From Branchiostoma floridae (lineage: Eukaryota > Chordata > Leptocardii > Amphioxiformes > Branchiostomatidae), in NCBI RefSeq assembly GCF_000003815.2, contig NC_049986.1, positions 15,587,569-15,651,568 of the forward strand: 64,000 bases of DNA. The letters are read 5' to 3'. Position 1 is the first letter of the stretch, and the number at the start of each line of letters is the position of its first letter. Position numbers and translations under genes: made by a program. Below the pieces are notes generated by a model. That model had not been told where the DNA came from, searched no databases, and was given only the letters and a program-made list of their open reading frames with translations. Of the stretch, positions 1 to 9,857 are shown piece by piece.

Positions 1-58
1 CACGCTGTTGTTGTTTGTAATGCAGCTGTGTATTACTGACTGCGCTGAGGACTTGACA

Positions 59-154
59 ATGGCTGAATCAGCGAGCGAACAGAGGCAAAGTATGGTAGAG
101 CGGGCAAAGGTACGTAGCTGTGTCTATTTGAAAGCGGACTGTAAGTATTTTTAG

Positions 155-187
<33 letters not shown>

Positions 188-1204
188 CCTCTCTCTCTCT
201 CTCTCTTTCTGTGTAACTTTTTTTCGCATTGACACAAAGATTTGTAAAAGGATTGTAAAATTGTGTGATGTCTAAGAAAACAAATTTGTATAAAAGAATA
301 CATGGATTCATAATAAGTAACAATTGCAATAAAACATAGGTTTACTTCAAAAAGTCAGCCCCGCTGGAAGTCTAGAAAAGGACTGGCTGGCCAGAGTACT
401 AGTGGGAGGAAGTTCAGGTCAGAGGTGGTAGAACAAGCCTCGACAACCAGGCTCGTGGGGTGACTGGAGGACGTTAGTAATTATTCGCTGTTGTTTTTCC
501 AGCTTGCGGAACACGCAGAGCAGTACGAGGACATGGCGAAGTGCATGAAGGAGCTGGTGGAGCTGGACGTGGTCCTGACGGAGGAGGAGAGGAACCTGCT
601 GTCCGTGGCCTACAAGAATATGCTGGGCGCGCGGAGGGCCGCCTGGCGGGTCATCGCTTCCGCGGATCAGAAGCAAGTTGAGCAGGAGCTGGACGAGTCG
701 GACAGCAAGCGGAAGGCGGTGAAGTGGCTACGGGAGAAGGTGGAGACCGAGATGAAGGAGATGTGCGGCGAAGTCTTGGCGCTGCTCGACAAGTTCCTCA
801 TCCCCAGAGTCGAAACGGCGGAGAGCGAAGTCTTCTACCAGAAGATGAAGGGAGACTACTTCCGATACCTTACGGAAATCAGCGAGGGCGACGAGAGAGA
901 TGATATGGCGACGAAGGCCAAGGAGTCCTACGAGAAAGCGCATGAGAAGGCTGCCCAGCTGCCTAATACGAACCCCGTACGACTGGGGCTGGCGCTAAAC
1001 TTTTCAGTGTTCCACTACGAGATCCGGAATAATCCCGACGAGGCCTGCCGGCTGGCGAAGGAGGCGTTCGACGATGCCTGTAAGGACTTGGACCAGTTGC
1101 AAGAGGACTCGTACAAAGACTGTACCCTCATCATGCAGCTACTGCGGGATAACCTCACGCTTTGGACGAGCGAGAATGAAGACACGGGGGACCAAGAGGA
1201 CTAG
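59..1204 (+). CDS. 14-3-3 protein, tandem copy 1 (canonical)
   Basis: Two coding exons, 59-109 (MAESASEQRQSMVERAK) and 503-1204, joined in phase 0 at GT(110)/AG(502), give 250 residues, the usual 14-3-3 size. 14-3-3 proteins are cytosolic dimeric adaptors that bind phosphoserine/threonine motifs. Family hallmarks are all present: RNLLSVAYKN (K55), GARRAAWR (R62), KMKGDYFRY (R138, Y139), LALNFSVFHYE (N183) and LLRDNLTLW (N234, W238), followed by a short acidic tail. K55, R62, R138 and Y139 correspond to the phosphate-binding K49, R56, R127 and Y128 of 14-3-3 zeta. The first exon begins behind an AG at 24-25, so 26-58 is 5' UTR and an upstream non-coding exon must lie left of the window. The gene is first of three paralogs in the same orientation. 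Isoform class is uncertain; the SVAYKN/DLDQLQEDSYKD text is broadly epsilon-like. Confidence 0.95.
157..207. repeat. (CT)n microsatellite in intron 1 of 14-3-3 copy 1
   Basis: Interrupted CT tract just downstream of the donor at 110. It makes a spurious Arg/Glu-rich reading frame on the - strand. Confidence 0.9.
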
Positions 1205-2340
1205 ATCGCCCCCCTCCCCATATCAAACATTTGAAACATACCCTGCAACCTTTGGAACTGTAATCTTGAGACTTTTTGAAACTGTCTTATCGCGTAGACG
1301 TCTTGGGTCAACGCTAACTTGTGTCTTGGGTGATTAACTTTATCACGCTTATGTTACCGCATAAGCAATTATGTGAATCATTGTTTAATCATATGAAATA
1401 CATTCCGAACGCATTCCGAGTACTATATCATCTTCATACCTTCACGATCACAATGATCTCGCACAAAAATACTTTTTCTCTATCTCACTCTCTTTGCTTA
1501 TCTGAAGTGAAACCCACTGTAGTTGCCATTTTGTCGGTGCAGTATGAGCATCAGCATCAATATGATTATCTTCACTGAACTATCGATAACCTTCAGTTTT
1601 AAGAGCAAACTGCTAACGGGAATACTATCAATGCATATATATGTTGCGAAAATTGCTAATGATGCTAAGATACAGTCAATCCAGTACGGTTTAGGGTGTT
1701 ACAGAAAAGAAACAAGACGAAACGATCGTGTAACAAGAAAAGGTTGGCCGCCTATGTATGCCAAACGGTAAAAAGATTCAAAGAAATGAATGTTTCCTGA
1801 TGATGTGTGGTCGTTTCATGGGTAACCTGTGTTAAACAGCGATGCCAGGGTCTGATGCATGGCCTCGACCCTCCTTGGTCATTCTGGCGGGCAGCTAGTA
1901 GTCCAGTAATTTGATGGGCTTCGTTTTGCTCGCCTAGGACCAATCCTATTCTACCTCCGTTCGCTTCTTTTATCATTTTTTTTCTGCGTGAAAACCATTG
2001 TTAGAACAAACCGGGAGCCAGAATAGAATGGTTGCCAGGCCATAGTTTTACGCATGGTCTATATCTGTAATTGTGTTTCATTTTCTGTAGACTGTTAGTT
2101 ACAGTTGATTTATCATGCATACACTTGGTTTTGGTTTGCTGGTGTCAGGTCAGTTTTATGGGGGCATTGGCGTTGCTGATGATCCTGGAATAAAATTGCA
2201 CAGCTCAGAAGCGATCCTTTACATATCCTCCACCTATACATGTATATTATCCCTTCGTCTCTAGTTCCCCAAATGCAGTGAGGCATTCTCGCCAAAACGT
2301 GGATTAGCTCTAGGATGTTTTGACGTCTTTTTAAGCGTTT
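1205..2340 (+). other. 3' flank / probable 3' UTR of 14-3-3 copy 1
   Basis: AT-rich, no convincing ORF. Short stretches resemble the 3' flank of copy 3: GCTAAGATACAGTCAA at ~1664 matches GCTAAGATGCAGTCAA at ~10549, and GGTAACCTGTGTT at ~1821 matches GGTATCCTGTGTT near 10660. The flank was therefore part of the duplicated unit. The first AATAAA seen is at 2189-2194; whether it is the real poly(A) signal cannot be decided here. Confidence 0.5.
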
Positions 2341-2474
2341 TTGTCAGGCTTCCTACTTTATCAAGTTATTTTTTCTGTCCCAGATTCCATGTAGTCGATG
2401 ACCAAGAACAGTCATGCATAAAGCCTTGTCGGCATGATGAGCTCTACAGACACATTCCGCACAAGCATCACCTG

Positions 2475-2832
2475 TGACCCCACCAAGCAATTGCTTCGGG
2501 GATGGTGAGGGACCGTCCGTTTGATTCCATGAATGGAGGAACAGATTGTACTCCGTGCCCTCTTCCAGTGCATTTGTATGAAACGTTGGTTTCCGGACGG
2601 TCCATGTTGTTCGATAATGGTGTCGAGTGTGATTTTGATACACACTGATATTGTGAAATGTCCCCCCATCCACCCAATATAGTGGACTTCCCATGCAAAT
2701 GGCAACTGGTTTAACTCGTACTCGGTAATTGTATTCAAATCGGAGACCACTACTTACCTGCCCAGCACACAGCCTGTCCAGTGACCTAGCTGTCTTCAAA
2801 GCGAGCGCTACGGTGTAAATCCAGGCAAGCAA
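2475..2832 (-). pseudogene. possible fibronectin-III-like gene fragment
   Basis: A 160-codon open frame runs on the - strand from 2832 to 2353. Its middle reads like the second half of an FN3 domain: YWVDGGTFHNISVYQNHT, then LEEGTEYNLFLHSWNQTDG followed by PSPSP, matching the usual L-x-PGTEY...N..G.S.P pattern, with three N-glycosylation sequons. A hydrophobic stretch (LAWIYTVALALKTA) at the start could be a signal peptide. Two donor-like GT sites lie on this strand: GGGCAG/GTAAGT near 2752 and TCACAG/GTGATG near 2475. No neighbouring exons were found and the rest of the frame is not recognisable. It may be one exon of an unseen gene, a relic, or chance. Confidence 0.3.
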
Positions 2833-3162
2833 CAGAAGGTAAGTTTTTGCCCAAATTCACATTTTCTGGCCACGTTTGTTTGCGAATATTCGATAGAAAT
2901 GTGTTGTTTGTGTATAAGCGATATTTGAGGTTCCTCAGATGGTAAATTTGACGCCTCTGACACGTTAATGTCACCCAGCGTCCTCCAGCTGCCTGTCACA
3001 CCCAAAATGTTCTAGCTCAAACATAGAACCGCACCACACCAAACGTCCTTTCCATGGTGGAAACGTCTTGTAACGTTATATCCATTTTTCATGTATCAAT
3101 ACATAAGAGCGGGCGTATTTAGGACACGTTAGCACTGATTTTAAAACTAAACGCGTTATGAA
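2810..3162 (+). repeat. duplicated 14-3-3 spacer, block A, copy upstream of 14-3-3 gene 2
   Basis: Diverged but collinear with 7812-8150, the spacer ahead of 14-3-3 gene 3. Shared landmarks in order: GTAAATCCAG, AGGTAAGTTTTTGC / AGGTACGTTTTTGC, AAATTTGACGCCTCTGACAC / TAGATTTGACGACTCTGACA, ATGTCACCC, and TGATTTTAAA before the breakpoint. It shows the tandem duplication included spacer DNA. No promoter motif is evident. Confidence 0.7.
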
Positions 3163-3690
3163 CTAACTTTTGATAAGTACAAAAACAGTGATACAAAGGA
3201 TAAGTACATGTATGTAGAATGCAGCATAGAGATAGATAGATAGTCGACTTTATTGAATCCTCGCAGTGGCATACAGGGCACTGAATTACGATCAATATTA
3301 CAAAATGACAAGGCATTCTGCCGAAATTACATCAAAATCATTGAATAAAAGTACAACTGACGATTAGATAGATAGAATTCGGCATATACAGATTCAAGTT
3401 AAAGATTTAGGAGTTAAAAGATTTTCAAACGTTAACATTGATGGCAATGGAGCTAAAGCGCAATCCAGATGTTCAAAAGTTTAGCTTTGAGATCAAAAGA
3501 GACATATGAAGTTTCATGCTATGCCTGATCACTCAAAATAAAAGGCATCGACATGTACATTTACTCAACCATTCCAAGCACTGTCTATCCGTCAGAAAGC
3601 ACACTCACTTCGAGACATGAGGCCAGGATCCGTCGGTATCTGGGCATGGCACACCCAAAGTGAACACAAAGATGTCCACACGAGTAGACA
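3163..3690. mobile_element. insertion present in spacer 1 but absent from spacer 2; LINE/SINE-like tail
   Basis: The homology between the two 14-3-3 spacers breaks here and resumes at about 3692, so roughly 0.5 kb was gained in this copy (or lost in the other). The insert holds a GATA microsatellite at 3228-3243 followed by CTTTATTGAATCCTCGCAG, which has the look of the reverse complement of a retroposon 3' tail. No coding domain is visible. Confidence 0.4.
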
Positions 3691-3691
3691 A

Positions 3692-3870
3692 CTACTAGTA
3701 CTTCAGAACAAATTCCGTCACCAATAATTGCTGTAACCTGCATAATTGCAGGGCGTAAACAGGTTCTTCTGCTCCTTCCTACCACCATTGCTGCATTCCT
3801 TCATCTCCAGTCTTACCTACAGGAACAAAAAAGACCAAACTACTCTCTAACTAGAGAGTTGGCTGGTTCA
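3692..3870. promoter_or_regulatory. highly conserved spacer block B, copy 1
   Basis: Matches 8163-8345 much better than the DNA on either side, e.g. CAGAACAAATTCCGTC, GGCGTAAACAGGTTCTTCTG and TACCACCATTGCTGCATTCC occur in both. It lies about 150-330 bp before the first visible exon of 14-3-3 gene 2, and its partner lies 390-580 bp before that of gene 3. Excess conservation between paralogous spacers suggests a promoter, enhancer or unrecognised exon, or recent conversion. Function is inference only. Confidence 0.4.
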
Positions 3871-4052
3871 ATGATCTATGTATAGATACAGTTTTTCTTC
3901 ATGGACACATGCAATTTATGTAATAGTTGTTGGCATACATTTTGCCGGGTACAATAGACGTGCAATAAAGTTCATCCATTCATTTATACATAGCTGACCT
4001 GTTGTTGTTTCCAATACAGTTGTGTATAACTGACAACAGTGAAGATACGACA

Positions 4053-5562
4053 ATGGCTGACAAGAACCTTCTGGTGGCGAAGGCCAGGGTACGTAGCGTT
4101 AAAATACGAGTGCTAGTGAGAAATGGGTGTGGACAATATTTTCATTTACATATGTAAGTAACGCAACATCTGCGAAATTACTACAAAACCCACACAAGTA
4201 TCATTTTAGGCAGATAAGGTCATCATTTGTATGATTGATATCTATTGGCATTCATATCTTCCTCAGTTGAATATGTTATATATTTGAGACTCATGTCATC
4301 GATTATGCAAAGTACTTTTTGATTTGAATACCAAACGTACCATGTTGTAAAGCATTTCTTAAGCAATCTACATACCAACAATCATGGTGATCCGTCAACC
4401 CTTTCTTGAATTATTCTTTGTCAACTCTAAAACAAGATTGACCCATGCAGTCCCAGAAAAATCGTCCCAAAACCTACACTCAAGACAAGAATCCTGACCA
4501 TAGTATATCCAGAACACATGGGATATCAAATCAAAAGTTCAGCTGCCTAACAAGCCTGGAGGAAAATAATCCATAGCATTTTATTGTCTTACAATAAAGA
4601 CCTACCCACTTACCAATTATCAAAACAATCCATCCAAGTGTTCTCCATTTATCTTTCCAACAAACAAAAGAAGTCAATAAAAGTGCATAACAGAGATTTG
4701 TTAACTTCATTTTGGTATGAGGCAAAGGATGTAAGGGTTGCAATTGATATTGACCAACAAATACAATAACACCTAGCTTTACAGAAATGGTGAATGAGAG
4801 ATGTGACTGTATGACGGATGTGAAGTCTGCGGTTCTGATCACCTGTGATAATTGTTATACTTCTAAATTTAGATGACGGAACAAGCGGAACGCTGGGACG
4901 ACATGGTGTTGTGTATGAAGGAGCTGGTGGAGCTGGACGTGGTCCTGACTGAGGAGGAGAGGAACCTGCTGTCCTCGGCCTACAAGAACACGGTGGGGGC
5001 CCGGAGGAACGCCTGGCGGGTCCTTACGGAAATGGAGCAGAGGACGACTGACAAAGGAAGAGATAACATTGAATTGGCGAAGGGCTCACGGGAGAAAGTG
5101 GAGACCGAGTTGAAGGAGATGTGCGGCGACGTCGTGTCGCTGCTCGACAAGTTCCTCATCCCCAGAGCCGACACGGCGGAGAGCGAAGTCTTCTACTGGA
5201 AGATGAAGGGAGACTACTTTCGGTACCAGGCGGAAATCAGCAAGGGCGACGAAGAGGGCATGGTGACGAAGGGCAAGAAGGTCCTGGAGTCCTACTGTAA
5301 TGCTCAGGAGAAGGCTGCCCAGCTGCCCACAACACACCCCTTACGACTAAGATTGGCGCTAAACTTATCAGAGTTCCACTACGAGATCGGGAACCCTGAA
5401 GTAGCGTGCCGGCTGGCGAGGGAAGCTTTCGATGCCGCGATACCGGAGATGGACGGCCTGTATGAAGAGTCAACGTACAAAGACACCGAGCTCGTCATGC
5501 AGCTACTTCGGGATAACCTCACGCTTTGGTCGACCGAGGTTGAAGACAAACGGGAGTACTAG
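4053..5562 (+). CDS. 14-3-3 protein, tandem copy 2 (groove-variant)
   Basis: Exons 4053-4088 (MADKNLLVAKAR) and 4873-5562 join in phase 0 (GT at 4089, AG at 4871-4872), giving 241 residues. The first exon starts behind an acceptor at 4018-4019, so 4020-4052 is 5' UTR. Phosphate-binding residues are kept (AYKN, GARRNAWR, KMKGDYFRY, DNLTLW). Two groove-region changes stand out: NLLSSAYKN has Ser where the family has Val, and the near-invariant NFSVF reads NLSEF, putting Glu where zeta has V176, a hydrophobic groove residue; the codon is GAG against GTG in copies 1 and 3. Long stretches, such as that encoding MKELVELDVVLTEEERNLL, are almost identical at DNA level to copy 1, suggesting recent duplication or conversion. 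Probably functional, perhaps with altered ligand choice. Confidence 0.93.
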
Positions 5563-5776
5563 ATTACCCTCTCCTCACATTTCAAACGCATTTGACACCT
5601 AGTCGGTTTATACCTTCTTGTATATCATGTTGAGTCCGAATGTTAACTTTTGGTTTACCTTTTATACCTATGAACCATCCCAAGAACACCCTATGCTTGC
5701 TCTCACACGACGATCGTTCAATTTTGCCCATCATAATAGTACATATATATGTATAAGTATCTATAATGGTATAAAC

Positions 5777-6115
5777 TTTTGTGGTGTAATGTTGATTTAA
5801 CAGGAATGTGCTTGGTTTTGGTGTTGAGTACGAAATGTTGGTGTTTAGCCCGAGAGAATGTTTTCAATAAAGCGTTCTTTTCTGATATTTTAGTAAGACC
5901 AGTTTTACGAGGTACTGGGTCTGTTTTACACAGAGAGGGGGGGGGGGGTACAGGATCTGTTAAACAGAGAGAGAGAGTTCCCTTTGTGGTGTAATGTTCA
6001 TTATCGGGAAGCTACTTGGTTTTGGTGTCCAGTCGGAAAAGTTGGTGTGTAGCCCGGGAGAAAGTTATCAATAAAGCGTTCTCTTCAGATACAACGTTGT
6101 CAACATCGTTTTTGA
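5777..6115 (+). terminator. two tandem poly(A)-signal modules downstream of 14-3-3 copy 2
   Basis: Two ~205-bp units, starting near 5777 and 5982, share TTTGTGGTGTAATGTT, CTTGGTTTTGGTGT, AGCCCG(A/G)GAGAA and CAATAAAGCGTTCT. Each therefore carries its own AATAAA, at 5866-5871 and 6070-6075. A G-run and GA repeat at 5936-5978 separates them. Related units recur behind copy 3. Confidence 0.7.
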
Positions 6116-6459
6116 ATTGTGACATTTATTTTCCGTCCACCCTCAACACCGGAATTACACTTGGAGGAGAGTGAAATTTTTCGTAATGAAATGTGTTTTG
6201 ATCATTAAACATAGCAGATTGCCATATTTTGGCATAAAATTATGTATATGGGTAATAGTTTTATTTGCAAGTTCTTGCCAGATGGCTAATTTTAACATGG
6301 AACATACAGAATATATAGTAAACATACAGGGCTAATTGCAACATGGAGCATACAGCATATATGGTGAACATACAGAAAATTTAGACTTTGGTATAGATAG
6401 CAATGGTGACAAGTAGAAACAAGTGACTATTCTAGTAATGATATGGACTGCAGAGAGCT

Positions 6460-6605
6460 ACTCTGCAAGCAGAGGTTAGGCTCCGGCTTTTTTTAAACAT
6501 TTTTGAAAACAAGGTTTTGACAATACAATATACAATACAAAATAGAAAGCCCGATAAAAATGACTTTTTAAAAACAGCCGGAGCTTAACCTCTGCTTGGA
6601 AAGTA
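6460..6605. mobile_element. MITE, CTCCAAGCAGA-end family, member 1
   Basis: A 146-bp foldback. The left arm TACTCTGCAAGCAGAGGTTA and onward mirrors the right arm ending TAACCTCTGCTTGGAAAGTA, with GGCTCCGGCTTTTT against a matching AAAACAGCCGGAGC inside. The flanks GCAGAGAGC (6451-6459) and GCTGAGAGC (6606-6614) match at 8 of 9 bases, as a 9-bp target duplication would. Confidence 0.75.
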
Positions 6606-7811
6606 GCTGAGAGCTACAATCTAAGCATTTTGGGTTTGACTTCTTTTGTTAAAGCAGTGGAAGACGGAGAAGGAGAAATCACCAAAAAATACCGATGACG
6701 ATCCGGCCAGGCGGCCATGTTTTCTATCATTACAGCTTTACAATGTTTGTTTTGCGGGGTCTGAGGAGTACATAACAAGACAGGTGAAGTCTAATGATAT
6801 CAAGAATGTTTAGACGAGACGTGGATGTCACAGGTTGTTGCATTTAGGCATTAAATAATGTATTCATGGAAAAAGCAAGGAACAACAAATCACCAGAAAA
6901 TCTGACTAAAAGACCCCGGCCCGTTTTGTCGCTAAGAAGCATGCGTCCCTGACTCCCTGACGTAATTTTGGGGGACAGGGGGTGGGCCATTGTAAAGAAA
7001 AGATTTGAGCATAGGGGAAAAATATATAGTTTTGGCTCCTGCGCCTTTGTATGAAAACCAAATGACCTGAAATTCGGTATGAGGATGCGTAGAGTATGCG
7101 CCCACAGGTTCACAATTATGGTGTACTTTACCTCAAAAAGGTCAAATTCGGGATTTGGGCAATTTTTTTTAGTTTCTGTTGCATGAAAAAGCAAAAGCCA
7201 ACTGATCTGAGATTTGGTATGGCCTTAACACTACTAGGAATGGAAAATGGGTCGCATAGACCAGTCCATTTTGCATAGATAGGGGTGTACTGGAAGAGTC
7301 ATTCTTGTATGGGGGGCAACTTAAAAAATAATCCCGTCTGGATGGGATGATGTTTTGGGAACTTGATCGTTATATTATGGCTGCTATTTGAATTCTTCAT
7401 GTCTTCTCAATAGACAAGCACTTTCAGGGGGTGGAATCCCAGCCGTGGTTATAATTTCTTCCAAGCCATCATCGAATGTTGTGGTGCATCTTTTACAAAA
7501 CATTACAGGGGTTGCGGAAAAAAACCGTGATGTTGTCCATAATTTGCTCCATATAAAACTGTGAAGGCAAGCGACAGGTATTACAATGAGAACGCGGAAG
7601 AAACGATTGTAGACATTTTAGGCCAAGTAGTTGATATTTGGATAGTTTCTCCCAGATGTCGCATCCGATCGATCGAACAAACATCGAAAATCCTTAATGA
7701 GATACTAGTATGCCAGCCCGCCACCTTTGCAACACAATAATTGCTCACAAAACTGGTTTTACTAGCACCCCAGTAACCCTAATTATAAGGGCTTCATTCG
7801 CCTGGCTACTT
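6606..7811. other. spacer between 14-3-3 copies 2 and 3, no gene seen
   Basis: AT-rich DNA with short frames in several phases, none with a recognisable domain, splice context or biased codon use. No clear repeat apart from the MITE to its left. Confidence 0.5.
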
Positions 7812-8150
7812 TGTAAATCCAGCTGGCAACAAAACTCAAAAGGTACGTTTTTGCTCACGTTTTACATGTTATGGCCAGGTCTGTCAGCGAATGTTTAATG
7901 GAAATCTTTTGTACAATCTATGTTTGATTTATCTAAAAATATTAGATTTGACGACTCTGACACTTTCATGTCACCCGCCGTTCTCGTTGTCCTACCAGAT
8001 GTTCTGTTACACCCGCTCGAAAGGAAACCCACACAAAAGTCAATACAGAACGTCCTACTCTATGGTGGAAAAGTTATATCCGTTCGTTTTGCATGTATTA
8101 GTATATACAAATGTATCTGGGACGCATAAACAATGATTTTAAAGCTGAAC
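7812..8150 (+). repeat. duplicated 14-3-3 spacer, block A, copy upstream of 14-3-3 gene 3
   Basis: Partner of 2810-3162, with the same ordered landmarks and no 0.5 kb insert. It joins the conserved block B at about 8163. Confidence 0.7.
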
Positions 8151-8162
8151 ACGTTGTCGTTC

Positions 8163-8345
8163 TAGTAATTCAGAACAAATTCCGTCGCTCATAATTGCTG
8201 TAGCCTACATAATTGCATGGCGTAAACAGGTTCTTCTGCCCCTTCCTACCACCATTGCTGCATTCCTTCACCTCCAATGTTACCTACAGGCGCAAGTAAT
8301 CGGCCAGACCAAAAACTACTTTCTATTAAAGTGGGGAGTTGTTTG
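8163..8345. promoter_or_regulatory. highly conserved spacer block B, copy 2
   Basis: Partner of 3692-3870 with about four in five bases the same by eye, clearly above the flanking spacer. Ends near GACCAAAAACTAC, after which homology fades. Confidence 0.4.
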
Positions 8346-8384
8346 GTTTTTTACATCAAGTTATGGCCACGCCCACAGAAGAAG

Positions 8385-8475
8385 AAGAAGAACTTTATTG
8401 CACGACAACTGTAGAGGATACAGTGTTTGGCAACTTGTACATACAATACATACAGAACAGTTTAACTACATGAGT
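8385..8475 (-). mobile_element. LINE 3' tail (reverse orientation)
   Basis: AACTTTATTGCACGACAACT and TACAGTGTTTGGCAACTTGT, read on the - strand, give a tail ending in ...GTGCAATAAAGTT. The same tail type recurs at 18770 and 18950 (reverse) and 19430 (forward). It resembles 3' ends of CR1/L2-like non-LTR elements; the family call is tentative. Confidence 0.5.
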
Positions 8476-8775
8476 TACTAGTATCTAAAAATCTAAAAAA
8501 ACTAGAGGAGAACAAAGGTGGGGGGGGGGGACGTAAATGTTGCACGTTCTTTTGTGTCACACCTGGGTTCGATACGGGCGTTTCCTCCCGGCTCGTGTTT
8601 TACCTTAACGTGCCCAAGGTGTGACTCCCCAGGTGAAACGGGTATTTGCAGGTACTAGGGTCAGGCCCAGGGTAGCCTGCGTGTCACCATGGCGCCTTTT
8701 CTATGTACATATTACTGAGCTGTTGTTGTTTTCAATGCAGTTGTGTATCGCTGACAACACTCAGTGGACTGGACA

Positions 8776-8879
8776 ATGGCTGACAGGGAAGATATGGTGT
8801 ATCGGGCCAAGGTACGTAACTTTACAATGTGATTGTGTGTGTGTATGCAGTATGTGTGTGTGTGTGTGTGTGTGTTTGT

Positions 8880-8954
<75 letters not shown>

Positions 8955-9857
8955 GTGTGTTTGTGTGTGAGTGCGTGTGAGTGAGTGAGTTAGTAAGTGA
9001 GTTGGAGTGAATGCGATTATGTTTGCATTAACAACAAGTAGTTCAAAACAAGGCCTGAAATGTCTGTATGGGTTAATAGACTTGAAACTAAACAACAGAT
9101 ACAATAAAATCTAACTTTGCAAACTTATCATCCACCCTGAATATCTCAACAGCCTTCTTATCGTCTATAATGACTGTTATCATTCCAGCTGTGGGAACAA
9201 GCAGAGCGGTGGCAAGCCATGGTGTCGTGTATGAAGCAGGTGGGGGAGATGGGCCGGGAGCTAACTGTAGAGGAGAGGAACCTGCTGTCCGTGGCCTACA
9301 AGAACATGGTGGGCTCCCGGAGGTCCGCATGGCGGATCGTCACGTCCGCCGAGCAGAAGGCGGCCGACGGCTCGGAAACCCGCCAGGCGGCGAAGTGGTT
9401 ACGGGAGAAGGTGGAGACCGAGATGAAGGAGATGTGCGGCGAAGTCTTGGAGCTGCTGGACAAGAACCTCATCCCCAGAACCAGCGAATCGAATACGGAG
9501 AGCCTAGTCTTCTACCAGAAGATGAAGGGGGACTACTTACGGTACCAGGCGGAAATCAGCGAGGGCGACGAGAGAGATGACATGGTGACGAAGACCAAGA
9601 AGTCCTACAAGAAGGCTCAGGAGAAAGCTGCCGAGCTGCAACCAACAAACCCCATTCGACTGGGAGTGGCGCTTAACTTCTCAGTGTTCCACTACGAGGT
9701 CAGGAATGACCCTACAGAAGCGAGCCGGCTGGCGCAGAAGGCGTTCGACGACGCGTTAGCGGAGCTGGACACCTTACAAGAGGACTCGTACAAAGACAGC
9801 ACCCTCATCATGCAGCTACTCCAAGAAAACGCCACACGTTGGGCCAGCGAGAATTAA
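8776..9857 (+). CDS. 14-3-3 protein, tandem copy 3 (groove-variant)
   Basis: Exons 8776-8811 (MADREDMVYRAK) and 9189-9857 join in phase 0 (GT at 8812, AG at 9187-9188), giving 234 residues, slightly short because the C-terminus stops at RWASEN. The first exon starts behind an acceptor at 8739-8740. SVAYKN, GSRRSAWR, KMKGDYLRY and LNFSVFHYE are intact, but the last-helix motif LLRDNLTLW reads LLQENATRW. Relative to zeta this replaces R222, L225 and L227; L227 normally lines the hydrophobic side of the groove and is Arg here. DNA coding for VETEMKEMCGEVL is nearly identical to copy 1. The intron carries a long (TG)n tract. Clearly a 14-3-3; whether it binds classic ligands is open. Confidence 0.93.
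8835..8960. repeat. (TG)n microsatellite in intron 1 of 14-3-3 copy 3
   Basis: Over 100 bp of nearly pure TG starting about 24 bp after the splice donor, with a few TT interruptions. Long TG tracts near a donor can influence splicing and are often length-polymorphic. Confidence 0.95.

Noticed and set aside
3585-3788. 67-codon - strand frame in the conserved spacer block
   Set aside because: The partner block at 8163 does not keep the frame convincingly, so conservation is not coding-like.
8621-9104. Cys/Val and Thr/His repeat frames on both strands
   Set aside because: Produced by the (TG)n tract inside the 14-3-3 copy 3 intron.
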